Notes: a model not told the origin generated them from the sequence alone. A stretch of DNA of 64,000 bases from Brevundimonas sp. Root1279 (GCF_001425945.1 NZ_LMEB01000006.1:470518-534517); one strand, 5' to 3'; positions 45,301 through 52,706 are shown, counted from the stretch's first letter. Made by a program: numbers and translations.

Positions 45301-46079
45301 CCGAACTGATCAGCCGCCGCGCTGCCGGTGAAGGTATGCAGGAGGAGACCGGTCGCTCCGGAGTAGACCTGGGCCAGCCCGGCATTGGCCCCCGCCCCGT
45401 TGGCTTGCCAGGCGCCGATGATCAGGTCCGCCCGGCCATCGCCGTCGACATCGCCGGCGGAGGCCACGGAGGTGCCGAAATTGTCCGCCGGCTCGGCGCC
45501 GTGGAAGGTCCACAGAACCGCGCCCGTGGCGCCGGAGAAGACCCGGGCGCTGCCGGCGTTGAGACCGCCGTCATCGTCGAGACTGGCCCCGACGATGATG
45601 TCGGCCGCGCCGTCGCCGTCCACGTCCCCGGCCGAGGCGACCGCGGTTCCCATGCGGTCCGAGATGGAGTCGCCGACGAAGGTGCGAAGGATCGTACCGT
45701 CAGCGCCGGACAGGATGCGGGCGAAACCCGAGTCCGTACCGTTGGCGTCCCCGACCCAGGCGCCGACCAGCAGATCATCGAAGCCGTCGCCGTTGACGTC
45801 CCCTGCGCCCGCCACCGAGTGGCCGAAGAAGTCGCCGGCGGCGTCTCCGAGGAAGGTATAGAGAGTGGCGCCGTCGACGCCCGAGACCACCCGGGCGCTG
45901 CCGCGGTTCATGCCGCCGACGTCATCGAGGTCCGCGCCGATGATCAGGTCGGCGACGCCGTCATTGTTCACATCGCCCGCAGAGGCGACCGAGACCCCGA
46001 AATTCTCGTTGAAGTCGACGCCGAGGTAGGTTGCACCGGGAGTATGAGTAACGGTGCCGAAACGCGGTGCGCCAGGCAT
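42372..46079 (-). CDS. Giant FG-GAP propeller/RTX-type secreted protein 2
   Basis: A 1235-residue acidic protein without a signal peptide. The N-terminus holds seven FG-GAP repeats (FGVSVASAGDVNNDGVADL, FGHSVAGAGDVNGDG and so on), enough for a seven-bladed integrin-like propeller (about 1-420). A VCBS-like Ig section follows (GSVNGSALNVGQPI, ASGAVLTVNADGTFTY), then several RTX calcium-binding blocks (GGAGADTLVGLGGADVLIGG). The C-terminus ends GFDPDDWLQG, like its neighbour. ATG 46079 follows GGAGGGCTCCCTC. It is probably a type I secretion substrate; no ABC exporter for it is in the window. Confidence 0.92.
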   Translation of the reverse strand: MPGAPRFGTVTHTPGATYLGVDFNENFGVSVASAGDVNNDGVADLIIGADLDDVGGMNRGSARVVSGVDGATLYTFLGDAAGDFFGHSVAGAGDVNGDGFDDLLVGAWVGDANGTDSGFARILSGADGTILRTFVGDSISDRMGTAVASAGDVDGDGAADIIVGASLDDDGGLNAGSARVFSGATGAVLWTFHGAEPADNFGTSVASAGDVDGDGRADLIIGAWQANGAGANAGLAQVYSGATGLLLHTFTGSAAADQFGVSVASLGDIDGDGLADLAVGANLDDNMGPNSGSVTAFSGATGAVLWSINGSSGADQFGTSIANAGDVDGDGVDDLIIGAPEDNATFGSARLVSGATGGTLALFTGDASGDNFGFSVSTAGDLNGDGFADVIVGADDVGTNGLVSGAARVFLSQFSGGLGGLVAFTEHDPGVLLDNDVALADAELDFANSYAGATLTLSRVGEPSVDDFFAGSGAVSLVDGDLIVSGVTIGTYVQEGGQLVIAFGAAATSTLSDGVLRAITYANLSHTPPASVDIEIVFNDGDPDLPQSVSGVISVNITAVEDLPQAFDDAVAAPETGVLAGSVFADNGSGADNDFDGPAIAVGSVNGSALNVGQPILLASGAVLTVNADGTFTYNHGTLFTGLGGPLSGAANTAFSETFTYALTTGETATVTVTVNGEDGELDLLLGSAGADDMDGGVGDDQVRGSAGDDLLDGGEGTDVLVYADSTAGVSVNLAAGRATNDGQGGADSLSNFENVTGSAFDDVLVASGSANRLVGGAGADTLVGLGGADVLIGGAGAANQLIGGDGDDQYFVTANDSVIELAGQGRDRVLTDRLTFTLTANVEELVYTGLGAFTGRGNALDNFIAGAGGADSLSGGAGRDILIGGAGVDRADYSTAAAGVIASLLAASASADGDGSTDQLFGLEDLRGSAFADRLGGDAGANRLEGQAGADVLAGRGGADILSGGGGIDTADYAAAAARVSASLQTGLATTDGDGGADAFDSIENLIGSAFDDLLYGNALGNALSGGAGRDVLVGLAGADVLSGGQGVANQLIGGTGDDVYIVEAVGDSIVEAAGEGTDTVRTTLDRFFLGANLENAAYLGAGAATLTGNGQANVLTGGAGADTLAGGLGNDSLAGGEGQDTAVMLGLSTDYFFVDLGDGRIRIADRVAGRDGVDTLVSVESVRFSDGVVMAVPAPAVPAALLAKDVGAPFVLPGLEDDALARRGFDPDDWLQG

Positions 46080-46213
46080 GAGGGAGCCCTCCGAAGCCCG
46101 CCCCGACCACATTACCGCCACAAAGGATGCACCCAATCGCCCTATTCGGATACTGGATGAAATGGCTAGCCGAGGGCGCCTAGTCCTTCCGGTGGGGATG
46201 CCGTGGCCAAATC

Positions 46214-46232
46214 GCCCCCGCCGGGGCTTTTT
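46214..46232 (+). terminator. Orphan plus-strand terminator
   Basis: GCCCC-CGCC-GGGGC followed by TTTTT is a textbook rho-independent terminator on the plus strand. No plus-strand gene lies upstream for several kilobases; only the start of the minus-strand giant gene does. It suggests a short plus-strand transcript, possibly antisense to the 5' end of that gene. Confidence 0.6.
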
Positions 46233-46244
46233 CGCCCGTCCGCG

Positions 46245-46272
46245 TTGACTCGGCCGACCCCTTCCGTATATG
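46245..46272 (+). promoter_or_regulatory. Candidate vegetative promoter for rplU
   Basis: TTGACT (46245-46250), a 16-bp spacer, then TATATG (46267-46272). Transcription would start near 46279, just before the leader hairpin and 64 bp before the rplU start. Confidence 0.5.
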
Positions 46273-46284
46273 TCGCCGCTCTTC

Positions 46285-46320
46285 GCCCGCCGGGGTCCCC
46301 CGACGGGCGCTTATCTTTTT
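46285..46320 (+). promoter_or_regulatory. Hairpin and T-run in the rplU leader
   Basis: GCCCGCCGGG...CCCGACGGGC forms a GC-rich hairpin, and 46309-46320 (GCTTATCTTTTT) gives a U-rich tail. It lies between the predicted promoter and the rplU start at 46343. It looks like an attenuator, which ribosomal protein leaders use for autogenous control. Confidence 0.5.
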
Positions 46321-46342
46321 GCGTTTACGCTGAGGCTTCAAC

Positions 46343-46867
46343 ATGTACGCGGTGATCAAGACCGGCGGCAAGCAGTACCGGGTCCAACCGGGTGATGTGA
46401 TCGTCGTCGAAAAGCTCGATGGCGACGCCGGTTCGGACGTGTCGTTCGGCGACGTGCTGATGCTCGGCGGCGACAAGGGCGTGACCCTGGGCGCCCCGAC
46501 GATCGCCGGCGCCACGGTCGCCGCGACCCTCGTCGAAACCCGCAAGGGTGAGAAGATCAAGATCTTCAAGAAGATCCGTCGTCAGGGCTATCGCCGCACG
46601 AACGGCCATCGCCAGATGGAATCGGTCCTGCGCATCACCGGCATCGAAGGCGCCGGCGAGAAGGCCAAGTGGGACGGCGAAACCTCGCTGATGACCAAGG
46701 CCGAAATGAACCTGCGCGCTCGCGGCCTCGCCCCGCGCGTTGAGGAAACGGAAGCCAAGCCCGCCAAGAAGGCCGCCGCCCCGAAGGCTGAAGCCGCTGC
46801 TGAAAAGCCGGCCGCCGCCAAGAAGGCTCCGGCCAAGAAGGCCGCCGCCAAGTCGACCGAAGCGTAA
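46343..46867 (+). CDS. rplU: 50S ribosomal protein L21
   Basis: A 174-residue protein. The first ~100 residues are canonical L21: MYAVIKTGGKQYRVQPGDVI and RKGEKIKIFKKIRRQGYRR, then TNGHRQ. The tail beyond about residue 118 is Lys/Ala/Pro-rich (EKPAAAKKAPAKKAAAKS), an extension absent from the E. coli form (103 residues) but seen in some alphaproteobacteria. It binds 23S rRNA in the large subunit. rpmA follows after 53 bp in the usual rplU-rpmA order. Confidence 0.97.
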   Translation: MYAVIKTGGKQYRVQPGDVIVVEKLDGDAGSDVSFGDVLMLGGDKGVTLGAPTIAGATVAATLVETRKGEKIKIFKKIRRQGYRRTNGHRQMESVLRITGIEGAGEKAKWDGETSLMTKAEMNLRARGLAPRVEETEAKPAKKAAAPKAEAAAEKPAAAKKAPAKKAAAKSTEA

Positions 46868-46920
46868 GAATTTAACAGAGCGCCCGCAGCCGGCGCGCTG
46901 AAGGAACAAGGAGCAAACCC

Positions 46921-47202
46921 ATGGCTCACAAAAAATCCGGTGGTTCGTCGCGCAACGGTCGCGACTCCGAGTCGAAGCGCCTTGGCGTGAAGAAGTTCGG
47001 CGGCGAGCGCGTGCTGGCCGGCAACATCCTCGTGCGTCAGCGCGGCACCACCTTCCACCCGGGTGACAACGTCGGCCTCGGCCGCGACCACACCCTGTTC
47101 GCCACCGCCGAAGGCTCGGTCAAATTCACCACCAAACGTGGTGGCCGTTGTTACGTGTCGATTCTTCCGGCCAACGACACCCAGGCTATGGCCGCCGAGT
47201 AA
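46921..47202 (+). CDS. rpmA: 50S ribosomal protein L27
   Basis: A 93-residue protein with the canonical start [20 protein letters not shown] and [18 protein letters not shown], then [15 protein letters not shown]. The N-terminal tail reaches the peptidyl-transferase centre. The start is preceded by AGGAACAAGGAGC. It is the second gene of the rplU-rpmA operon, which ends at two GC hairpins. Confidence 0.98.
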   Translation: MAHKKSGGSSRNGRDSESKRLGVKKFGGERVLAGNILVRQRGTTFHPGDNVGLGRDHTLFATAEGSVKFTTKRGGRCYVSILPANDTQAMAAE

Positions 47203-47272
47203 GCGCGAACGGAACACCTCCCGGATCGCGCAAGGCTCAAGAGCCGCGATCCGGACCAAGGGAAATTTTCCG

Positions 47273-47309
47273 CGGGGAGTCTGGATCACCAGGCTCCCCG
47301 TTTTCGTTT
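47273..47309 (+). terminator. Terminator of the rplU-rpmA operon
   Basis: CGGGGAGTCTGG (47273-47284) pairs with CCAGGCTCCCCG (47289-47300) and is followed by TTTTCGTTT. A further inverted repeat (CCGGATCGCG with CGCGATCCGG, about 47221-47254) lies just upstream and may add to it. Confidence 0.85.
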
Positions 47310-47370
47310 CCCCGCCTCGAAGCCGTCCGAGCCCTCCAAGGAGGCGGCGCGAACCGAACGAGGCAGCGTC

Positions 47371-47904
47371 ATGTGCGTGATCGAACCCTCCCCCGTCGTC
47401 GAGACGCGGCGCCTGCTGCTGCGTTCGCCGGGACCGCAGGACATCAGCCGCCTGGCCGCCCTGGCCAATGACTCCGACATCGCCCGCATGACCCTGCGCA
47501 TGCCGCACCCCTTCTCGGCGGACGACGCCGAGGACTTCATCGTCGGGGTCGCCGGCCAGGATCCGGCCAAGGCCCGCACCTTCCTGATCGAGCACGAGGA
47601 CCACGGCGCGGTCGGGGTCATCGGCCTGTTCGAGGACCGGGACCCGGCCCCCGAGGTCGGCTACTGGATCGGACGTCCCTTCTGGGGCCGGGGCTTCGCC
47701 ACAGAGGCTCTGGAAGGCGCGGTGGTCTGGGCCTCGCGCCAGTGGCGGCGCCGCGCCCTCGTCGCCGGCCACTTCTCCGACAACCCCGCCTCCGGCCGTG
47801 TGCTGGAAAAGGCGGGCTTCCTGTACACCGGCGAGGTCCGCCAGGGCTTCAGCCGGGCGCGAGGCGCCGAAACCGATACGCGCCGGATGGTGTGGTTGGC
47901 TTAG
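47371..47904 (+). CDS. GNAT family N-acetyltransferase (RimJ/RimL-like)
   Basis: A 177-residue acetyltransferase: VVETRRLLLRSPGPQDISRL at the N-terminus, then VGYWIGRPFWGRGFATEAL (acetyl-CoA-binding Q/RxxGxG-type loop) and DNPASGRVLEKAGF. These are hallmarks of the RimJ/RimL subgroup, which acetylates N-termini of ribosomal or other proteins. The location directly after rplU-rpmA fits. A GAGGCAGCGTC ribosome-binding site precedes the ATG. Confidence 0.9.
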   Translation: MCVIEPSPVVETRRLLLRSPGPQDISRLAALANDSDIARMTLRMPHPFSADDAEDFIVGVAGQDPAKARTFLIEHEDHGAVGVIGLFEDRDPAPEVGYWIGRPFWGRGFATEALEGAVVWASRQWRRRALVAGHFSDNPASGRVLEKAGFLYTGEVRQGFSRARGAETDTRRMVWLA

Positions 47905-47910
47905 TTCAGG

Positions 47911-47985
47911 GCGCTAGCGCTCGCGCCGCGGGCGCTCGCTGCTTGAGCGCGGGGTTAGGGCGCTAGCGCTCGCTGCTTGAGCGCG
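47911..47985. repeat. Two units of the GCGCTAGCGCTCG repeat family
   Basis: Units start at 47911 and 47960. The first has GCGCTAGCGCTCGCGCCGCG...GCTCGCTGCTTGAGCGCGGGG; the second lacks its central part. They lie directly after the GNAT stop and belong to the family at 20872. With the next element they fill the 356-bp gap 47905-48260. Confidence 0.8.
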
Positions 47986-48010
47986 GCTGTTTGATGCCCC
48001 CTCCACCGTG

Positions 48011-48125
48011 CATCCCGGCGAATGCCGGGATCCAGATGCGATGTCTCTAAGTCCGGCCCTCCAGCACAGGGGCCTTCTGCCGCCCCGTGCGCCTTATGAT
48101 CTGGATCCCGGCATTCGCCGGGATG
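48011..48125. repeat. Palindromic element with perfect 27-bp arms
   Basis: The left arm (48011-48037) begins CATCCCGGCGAATGCCGGGA; the right arm (48099-48125) is its exact complement. The core CATCCCGGCGAA and the flanking GAGCGG are shared with 13573-13705. No coding content. Nothing else is recognisable between it and the small gene at 48261. Confidence 0.85.
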
Positions 48126-48260
48126 AGCGGTGAGAGGGGCAGCGGCGAACAAGCGTCACCATTCGCGTCCAGACATGCGACAGCCCGGCCTGAGGGAAGG
48201 GCCGGGCTGCCAAAGGCTTCGAAGACTCGGGGCCGTCGGGCGGCGACCCCGGCCGTAAGC

Positions 48261-48455
48261 CTAACCGAAGAGGGTCGGTCCGAAGATAGCCGCCAGGGCG
48301 ACCGCCCCGCCGGCCACGGCCACGATGGCTCCGGCGACGAAGGCCACCCACGGCTTGCCCGCGCGCTTACGGCGCAGGCTGCCGCCGACCGACCGGAGCA
48401 TGACTCCGGGTCGCGGCCCGAAAACTTCCGAGCCGGAAATATTATGCTGGGACAT
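48261..48455 (-). CDS. Small membrane protein, unknown
   Basis: A 64-residue protein. The N-terminal half is polar (MSQHNISGSEVFGPRPG, then SLRRKRAGKPW), and the end is one membrane helix (VAFVAGAIVAVAGGAVALAAI). ATG 48455 is preceded by AGGGAGCGCGTAC. It may be anchored with its N-terminus in the cytoplasm, as the basic cluster before the helix suggests. No family recognised. Confidence 0.6.
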   Translation of the reverse strand: MSQHNISGSEVFGPRPGVMLRSVGGSLRRKRAGKPWVAFVAGAIVAVAGGAVALAAIFGPTLFG

Positions 48456-48578
48456 GTACGCGCTCCCTGATCCACCGCCCCATGCGGGTCGGATGTCAGC
48501 CAAGCGGGCGTGTCAGGGCGAAACAATGGCGAACGCTGCTCGCACACTCTTCCGTGATCGAGTGACCGACGTTCTGCC

Positions 48579-49148
48579 TCAGCCGCAGAAGATCAAACGG
48601 CCGCTGTAGCCGCGATAATAACCGCTGTACGGGTCGTAGGAGCGGTAGTTGGCGCGGCACCAGTCGACGCGGCCAGGATCGCGGCCGGCGCTGTACGACC
48701 CGCCTCGCCCGCCGCCGGGGAAGACATGGTCCGGACGTCCGTAGGCGCCCTCATAGGTCGTCGAGCCGGCCGAGTGGCCGTAGTTGCGCCCGTAATCGTA
48801 ATCGCGGCGACGCCCGGACTCGTGGCCGTAACCGTAGCCGCGATCGTAGTCGCTGTAGCCGTAACGATAGCTCGAGTTCCACGGCGCGTAGCCCGAGCGG
48901 CCGCGCTGGTCGCGCCAGCGGGCGCCGCAATCGGTGCGGTTGGCGTCCCAGAAGGCGTCGCAGCGATAGTCGCCGGGCCGGTCCAGCTGGCTGCGCCAGT
49001 CGAAGGCCGAGGGCGCGGCGTTGGAGTAGCCCCCGCTCCGCTCGTACCGGTCATACCGGTCGTGGCCCCAGGACTGGGCGGAGGCGCTTCCCGCCGCCAG
49101 GGCGAGGCCGGCGGCGAGCAGCAGGGCGGTCGGGATCGGGCGGGTCAT
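48579..49148 (-). CDS. BA14K-like secreted protein
   Basis: A 189-residue protein. The signal peptide (TALLLAAGLALAAGSASA-QS) leads to a central Tyr/Arg/Gly-rich low-complexity part (repeated RYDRYERSGGY- and YGYSDYDRGYGYG-like runs). The C-terminus WCRANYRSYDPYSGYYRGYS, ending LIFCG, matches the cysteine-containing module of the BA14K lectin-like family of alphaproteobacteria. It is likely periplasmic or surface exposed. Function unknown. Confidence 0.75.
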   Translation of the reverse strand: MTRPIPTALLLAAGLALAAGSASAQSWGHDRYDRYERSGGYSNAAPSAFDWRSQLDRPGDYRCDAFWDANRTDCGARWRDQRGRSGYAPWNSSYRYGYSDYDRGYGYGHESGRRRDYDYGRNYGHSAGSTTYEGAYGRPDHVFPGGGRGGSYSAGRDPGRVDWCRANYRSYDPYSGYYRGYSGRLIFCG

Positions 49149-49202
49149 GGTTAACTCTCCAGAGCGGCCCGATACGCGGCCTGGGACTACAGGGTTGGGA
49201 CC

Positions 49203-49721
49203 TTAGGGCAGGGTGACGGCGACGCGTCCGTTGCGGGTGTCGACGTGGCGCATCAGGACGACGCGGTCGCCTCCAGCGCTGACCGGGGCGATGATGAACC
49301 AGCCGCCCGAGGGCAGGCCGCTGAAGCTGAAACGGCCATCCTGGCAGGTCGCCGACCGCACGAAGGAGCGGTAGTCGGCGTTGGGATCAGCCACGGTGCG
49401 CGCGCGAACGACGGCTTCCGGCAGGGCGGCGCTTTCGGTCGAGCCGTACAGGGTGCGGAATCGGGCGCGGGTGTAGGGGGTGTCCGGCGTCAGACCGACG
49501 GAGCCGCAGGTGAAGGTTTGGCCGTCCTGGCGGAAGTCGACCCGGCCATCGATCGAAGCGGGGCCGGAGTTGGTCGACCAGGCGAAGTCCGCGGCGTTGA
49601 AGGGGCTCGCGCCGCCGCTCAGCCCGCCCGAAGGCACAGTCTCGCAGCCGGCGAGGACGCCGGCGGCAGCGATGGCCGCGACGACGGCGAGGGGCTTCAA
49701 AAGATTCATCCGAGCTGCCAT
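49203..49721 (-). CDS. Lipoprotein of unknown function
   Basis: A 172-residue lipoprotein. The signal (LKPLAVVAAIAAAGVLAGC) has the acylated Cys near residue 26. The mature domain resembles a beta-sandwich, with cysteines in FTCGSVGL and ATCQDGRF and a FSFSGLPSGGWFIIAPV block like a carboxypeptidase-regulatory-type fold. ATG 49721 follows GGAGAGAGCCC; ATG 49709 is an alternative. Co-directional with the BA14K gene. Confidence 0.75.
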   Translation of the reverse strand: MAARMNLLKPLAVVAAIAAAGVLAGCETVPSGGLSGGASPFNAADFAWSTNSGPASIDGRVDFRQDGQTFTCGSVGLTPDTPYTRARFRTLYGSTESAALPEAVVRARTVADPNADYRSFVRSATCQDGRFSFSGLPSGGWFIIAPVSAGGDRVVLMRHVDTRNGRVAVTLP

Positions 49722-49857
49722 GGGCTCTCTCCGTCGAGCGGCGGGTAGAACATCTGATCAGACGCTCAACGCCGCCATAAGGTCAAGGTTGCGGCATATC
49801 GGGCGGTGGGCCAAAAGCGCGCATCAAGCCGGCGCGAGACCGGCTATAGGAACGCCC

Positions 49858-51060
49858 ATGACAGTCACGTTTGACGACATTCTGGCGGCGCGCGACCGCA
49901 TCGCCGGCCAGGTCGACCGCACGCCCGTCCGCTACTCCCGCCGCCTGTCGCAGCTGACCGGGGCCGAGGTCTGGGTCAAGTTCGACAACCTGCATTTCAC
50001 CGGCAGCTTCAAGGAGCGCGGAGCGCTGAACCGCCTGCTGCAGCTCACGCCCGAGGAGCGCAAGCGCGGCGTGGTCGCGGCCAGCGCCGGCAACCACGCC
50101 CAGGCCCTGGCCTATCACGGCGGCCGTTTGGGCGTGCCCGTGACGATCGTCATGCCCGAGGGCACCCCCTTCGTGAAGGCCGACGGCACGCGCGCGCACG
50201 GCGCCACCGTGGTCATCAAGGGCGCCGACTTCTCCGGCTCGACGGAGGAGGCCCACCGGCTGCGCGACGAGAAGGGCTATGTCTTCGTCTCGGCCTTCGA
50301 CGATCTGGGCATCGTGGCCGGCCAGGGCGTTTGCGGCCTGGAGTTCCTGGAGGACGTTCCGGACCTCGACATCCTGATCATCCCGATCGGCGGCGGCGGC
50401 TTGATCGCCGGCTCGGCGGTGGCGGCCAAACACCTGAAGCCGGACCTGAGGGTGATCGGCGTCGAGGCGGCCATGTACCCCTCCTTCACCGCCAAGCGCC
50501 GCGGCGAGACTCCGAAGTGCGGCGGCCAGACCATCGCCGAGGGCATCGCCATCAAGGCCGTGGGCGACATCCCCTTCGCCATCGCGGATCCGCTGATCGA
50601 CGAGGTTCTGGTCTGCGAGGAGGCCGATTTCGAAAAGGGCGTCGCCTTCCTGGCCACCCTGGAGAAGACCGTCGCCGAGGGTGCCGGGGCCGGCGGGCTG
50701 GCGGCCATGCTGGCCTATCCCGACAAGTTCAGGGGCAAGAAGGTCGGCATCGAACTGACCGGCGGCAACATCGACGCCCGCATGCTGGCCGTGGTGCTGA
50801 ACCGCGAGCTGGTGCGCGAGAAGAAGCTGATCGTCTACCGGATCCTCGGCGACGACCGGCCCGGCATGCTGTCCAAGATGAGCGCCGTGATCGGCGGCCT
50901 GGGCGGCAACATCATCGATGTGGTGCACAACCGCCTGGCGCTGGACGTGCCGGCCAAGGGCGCAGAGTTCGACATCATGGTCGAGACGCGGGGCGGCGCC
51001 CACGCGGACGAAATCAGGCAGGCGTTGGAAGAGGCGGGCTATGCGCTACGGATGGGCTAA
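49858..51060 (+). CDS. ilvA: Threonine ammonia-lyase with ACT domain
   Basis: A 400-residue PLP enzyme. The PLP lysine is in TGSFKERGALN near residue 53, the phosphate-binding glycine loop is IGGGGLIAG near residue 180, and AASAGNHAQALAYHG is the serine/threonine dehydratase signature. A C-terminal ACT domain (about 325-400: VYRILGDDRPGMLSKMSAVI) should mediate feedback control. It deaminates threonine to 2-oxobutyrate, the entry to isoleucine. The 3' end overlaps the next gene by 20 bp. Confidence 0.95.
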   Translation: MTVTFDDILAARDRIAGQVDRTPVRYSRRLSQLTGAEVWVKFDNLHFTGSFKERGALNRLLQLTPEERKRGVVAASAGNHAQALAYHGGRLGVPVTIVMPEGTPFVKADGTRAHGATVVIKGADFSGSTEEAHRLRDEKGYVFVSAFDDLGIVAGQGVCGLEFLEDVPDLDILIIPIGGGGLIAGSAVAAKHLKPDLRVIGVEAAMYPSFTAKRRGETPKCGGQTIAEGIAIKAVGDIPFAIADPLIDEVLVCEEADFEKGVAFLATLEKTVAEGAGAGGLAAMLAYPDKFRGKKVGIELTGGNIDARMLAVVLNRELVREKKLIVYRILGDDRPGMLSKMSAVIGGLGGNIIDVVHNRLALDVPAKGAEFDIMVETRGGAHADEIRQALEEAGYALRMG

Positions 51061-51586
51061 GGGCGTCACGGCGCTGATGATGGCGGCGGCGCTGGGCGGA
51101 AGCCTGGCGGCCTGTAACCGCGGGGGGGCCTCGGGCGATGACCCGCGGCTGGCCGAGAACCTGCGTGCGGCGGAGGAATTCATGGCCTCCAACGCCAAGG
51201 CCGAGGGAGTTCAGACCCTGCCTTCGGGAATCCAGTACAAGGTCATCCAATCGGGCCCGCCCGGCGGGGAGATCCCGGACGGCAACGACCTGGTGCGCAT
51301 CGACTATGAGGGCGCCCTGCTGGACGGGACGGTGTTCGACAGCTCCTTCCAGGCGGGCAAGCCGACCGTCTTCACCGTCGACCAGGTGGTGCCGGGCTTC
51401 CGCGACGCCCTGCAGCACATGCGGGTCGGGGACGAGTGGTACGTCTACATCCCGCCGGCGATGGGCTACGGCGAACAGGACAAGGGCGACATCCCGCCCA
51501 ACAGCGCCCTGGTCTTCCGCCTGAAGCTGCACGAGCTGGCCCGCAACCCGGGCGGCGACTCGGGCGTGGACACGGCCGTCGGCTGA
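51041..51586 (+). CDS. FKBP-type peptidyl-prolyl isomerase, lipoprotein-like
   Basis: A 181-residue protein. The N-terminus (ALMMAAALGGSLAAC) looks like a lipoprotein signal with Cys near residue 25. A helical linker with ENLRAAEEFMASNAKAEG, then an FKBP domain: LPSGIQYKVIQSG, VRIDYEGALLDGTVFDSS, VPGFRDALQHMRVGD and YIPPAMGYGE. This is the Mip/FkpA-like arrangement of periplasmic foldases. ATG 51041 lies inside the ilvA end and is preceded by GGAAGAGGCGGGCT. The stop overlaps the thioesterase start (TGATG). Confidence 0.9.
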   Translation: MRYGWAKGVTALMMAAALGGSLAACNRGGASGDDPRLAENLRAAEEFMASNAKAEGVQTLPSGIQYKVIQSGPPGGEIPDGNDLVRIDYEGALLDGTVFDSSFQAGKPTVFTVDQVVPGFRDALQHMRVGDEWYVYIPPAMGYGEQDKGDIPPNSALVFRLKLHELARNPGGDSGVDTAVG

Positions 51587-52053
51587 TGGGCGCGCCCGCG
51601 AACACGGCGGAAGCCTTCGCCACCATGACCGGCCGCGAGCTGCTGCAGGCCGTGATCGACGGCGTGCTGCCGCCAGTCGGCATGGGCGTGACGCTAGGCT
51701 TCGCCCTGGTCGAGGTCGGCGAAGGCTTCGCCGTCTTCGAGGGCGACACGGGTCCGCACCTGCTCAATCCGGCGGGCGCCGTGCACGGCGGCTGGGCCCT
51801 GTCGCTGATCGACAGCGCCACGGCGTGCGCGGGTCACTCGCTGCTGCCTGCCGGGACCGGCTACGCCACGGTCGAGACCAAGGGCAATCTGAGCCGGCCG
51901 ATCCTGGTCGACACCGGCCGGGTCCGCTGCGAGGGCCGGGTGGTCAACGCCGGGCGTCAGATCATCAGCTGCGAAGCGGTGCTGCGCGACACGGCCGGGC
52001 GGGTGCTGGCCCACGGCACCTCGACCCTGATGGTGCTGCCGCCGCGCGGCTAG
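51586..52053 (+). CDS. PaaI family hotdog thioesterase
   Basis: A 155-residue hotdog-fold protein. Residues AVHGGWALSLIDSATACAGH and YATVETKGNLSRPIL, then GRQIISCEAVLRD, match PaaI/YdiI-type acyl-CoA thioesterases, with the active Asp or Glu in the central helix. The start overlaps the FKBP stop by one base (TGATG), so translation is coupled. It is convergent with the GST gene, overlapping it by 4 bp. Confidence 0.88.
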   Translation: MGAPANTAEAFATMTGRELLQAVIDGVLPPVGMGVTLGFALVEVGEGFAVFEGDTGPHLLNPAGAVHGGWALSLIDSATACAGHSLLPAGTGYATVETKGNLSRPILVDTGRVRCEGRVVNAGRQIISCEAVLRDTAGRVLAHGTSTLMVLPPRG

Positions 52054-52706
52054 TCCTCGACCAAGGGCGCGGGCATCAAGTTTCCGAACGGGGCGGCGTC
52101 CTCCAGGGCGCGCACGAAGGACGGCCGCGCCATCAGTCGCGCGTGCCAGGCCCTCAGGTGCGGGCGATCGCCGAACGGGACCAGCCGGCGGGCGTAGGTC
52201 AGGATCGGGGCGGCGGCGCAGTCGGCCAGGGTGAAGGTCTCGCCCGCGCCCCAGGTCCGGCCGTCCGACAGCTTCTGCTCCAGCAGATCCCAGGCGGACT
52301 CCAGCTCCTGGGCGTCCTGCGTCAGGGCCGTCTCGTTCGGCGTGCCCGCGCGGCCCAGCCGGTTGAAGACGATGCGGTTCATCGGCCCGCCGACGTAGTT
52401 GTCGACGATGCGGTCGATCAGCCGCGCCTCCAGCGCCGCCTCGGGATCGGCGGGGATCAGTCGCCCCCCGCCAGCCAGGCGATCCAGGTATTCGATGACG
52501 ATGCTCGACTCGATCACCGTTCGCCCCGTCGAGTCGTCCTGGAGCACCGGCATCTTGGCGAAGGGCGAGACCTGGGCGAAGCCGGCCGTGATCTCGGGAG
52601 ACCCGTCCACCAGCTTCAGCTCATAGGGCAGGCCCAGCTCATTCAGAGCGATGGCGGCCTTCTGACCGTATGCGGCGTAGGGGTGCGACCAGAGGGTCAG
52701 GGACAT
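52050..52706 (-). CDS. Glutathione S-transferase family protein
   Basis: A 218-residue protein. The N-terminal thioredoxin fold starts LTLWSHPYAAYGQKAAIALN, and FAKMPVLQDDSTGRTVIESS carries the glutathione-binding Pro and Glu-Ser. The alpha-helical C-terminal domain has TFTLADCAAAPIL. The catalytic Tyr/Ser region (SHPYAAYGQ) lacks a clear Cys. It is the last gene of the ArsR-led operon; its start overlaps the upstream stop by one base (TGATG). Confidence 0.88.
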   Translation of the reverse strand: MSLTLWSHPYAAYGQKAAIALNELGLPYELKLVDGSPEITAGFAQVSPFAKMPVLQDDSTGRTVIESSIVIEYLDRLAGGGRLIPADPEAALEARLIDRIVDNYVGGPMNRIVFNRLGRAGTPNETALTQDAQELESAWDLLEQKLSDGRTWGAGETFTLADCAAAPILTYARRLVPFGDRPHLRAWHARLMARPSFVRALEDAAPFGNLMPAPLVED

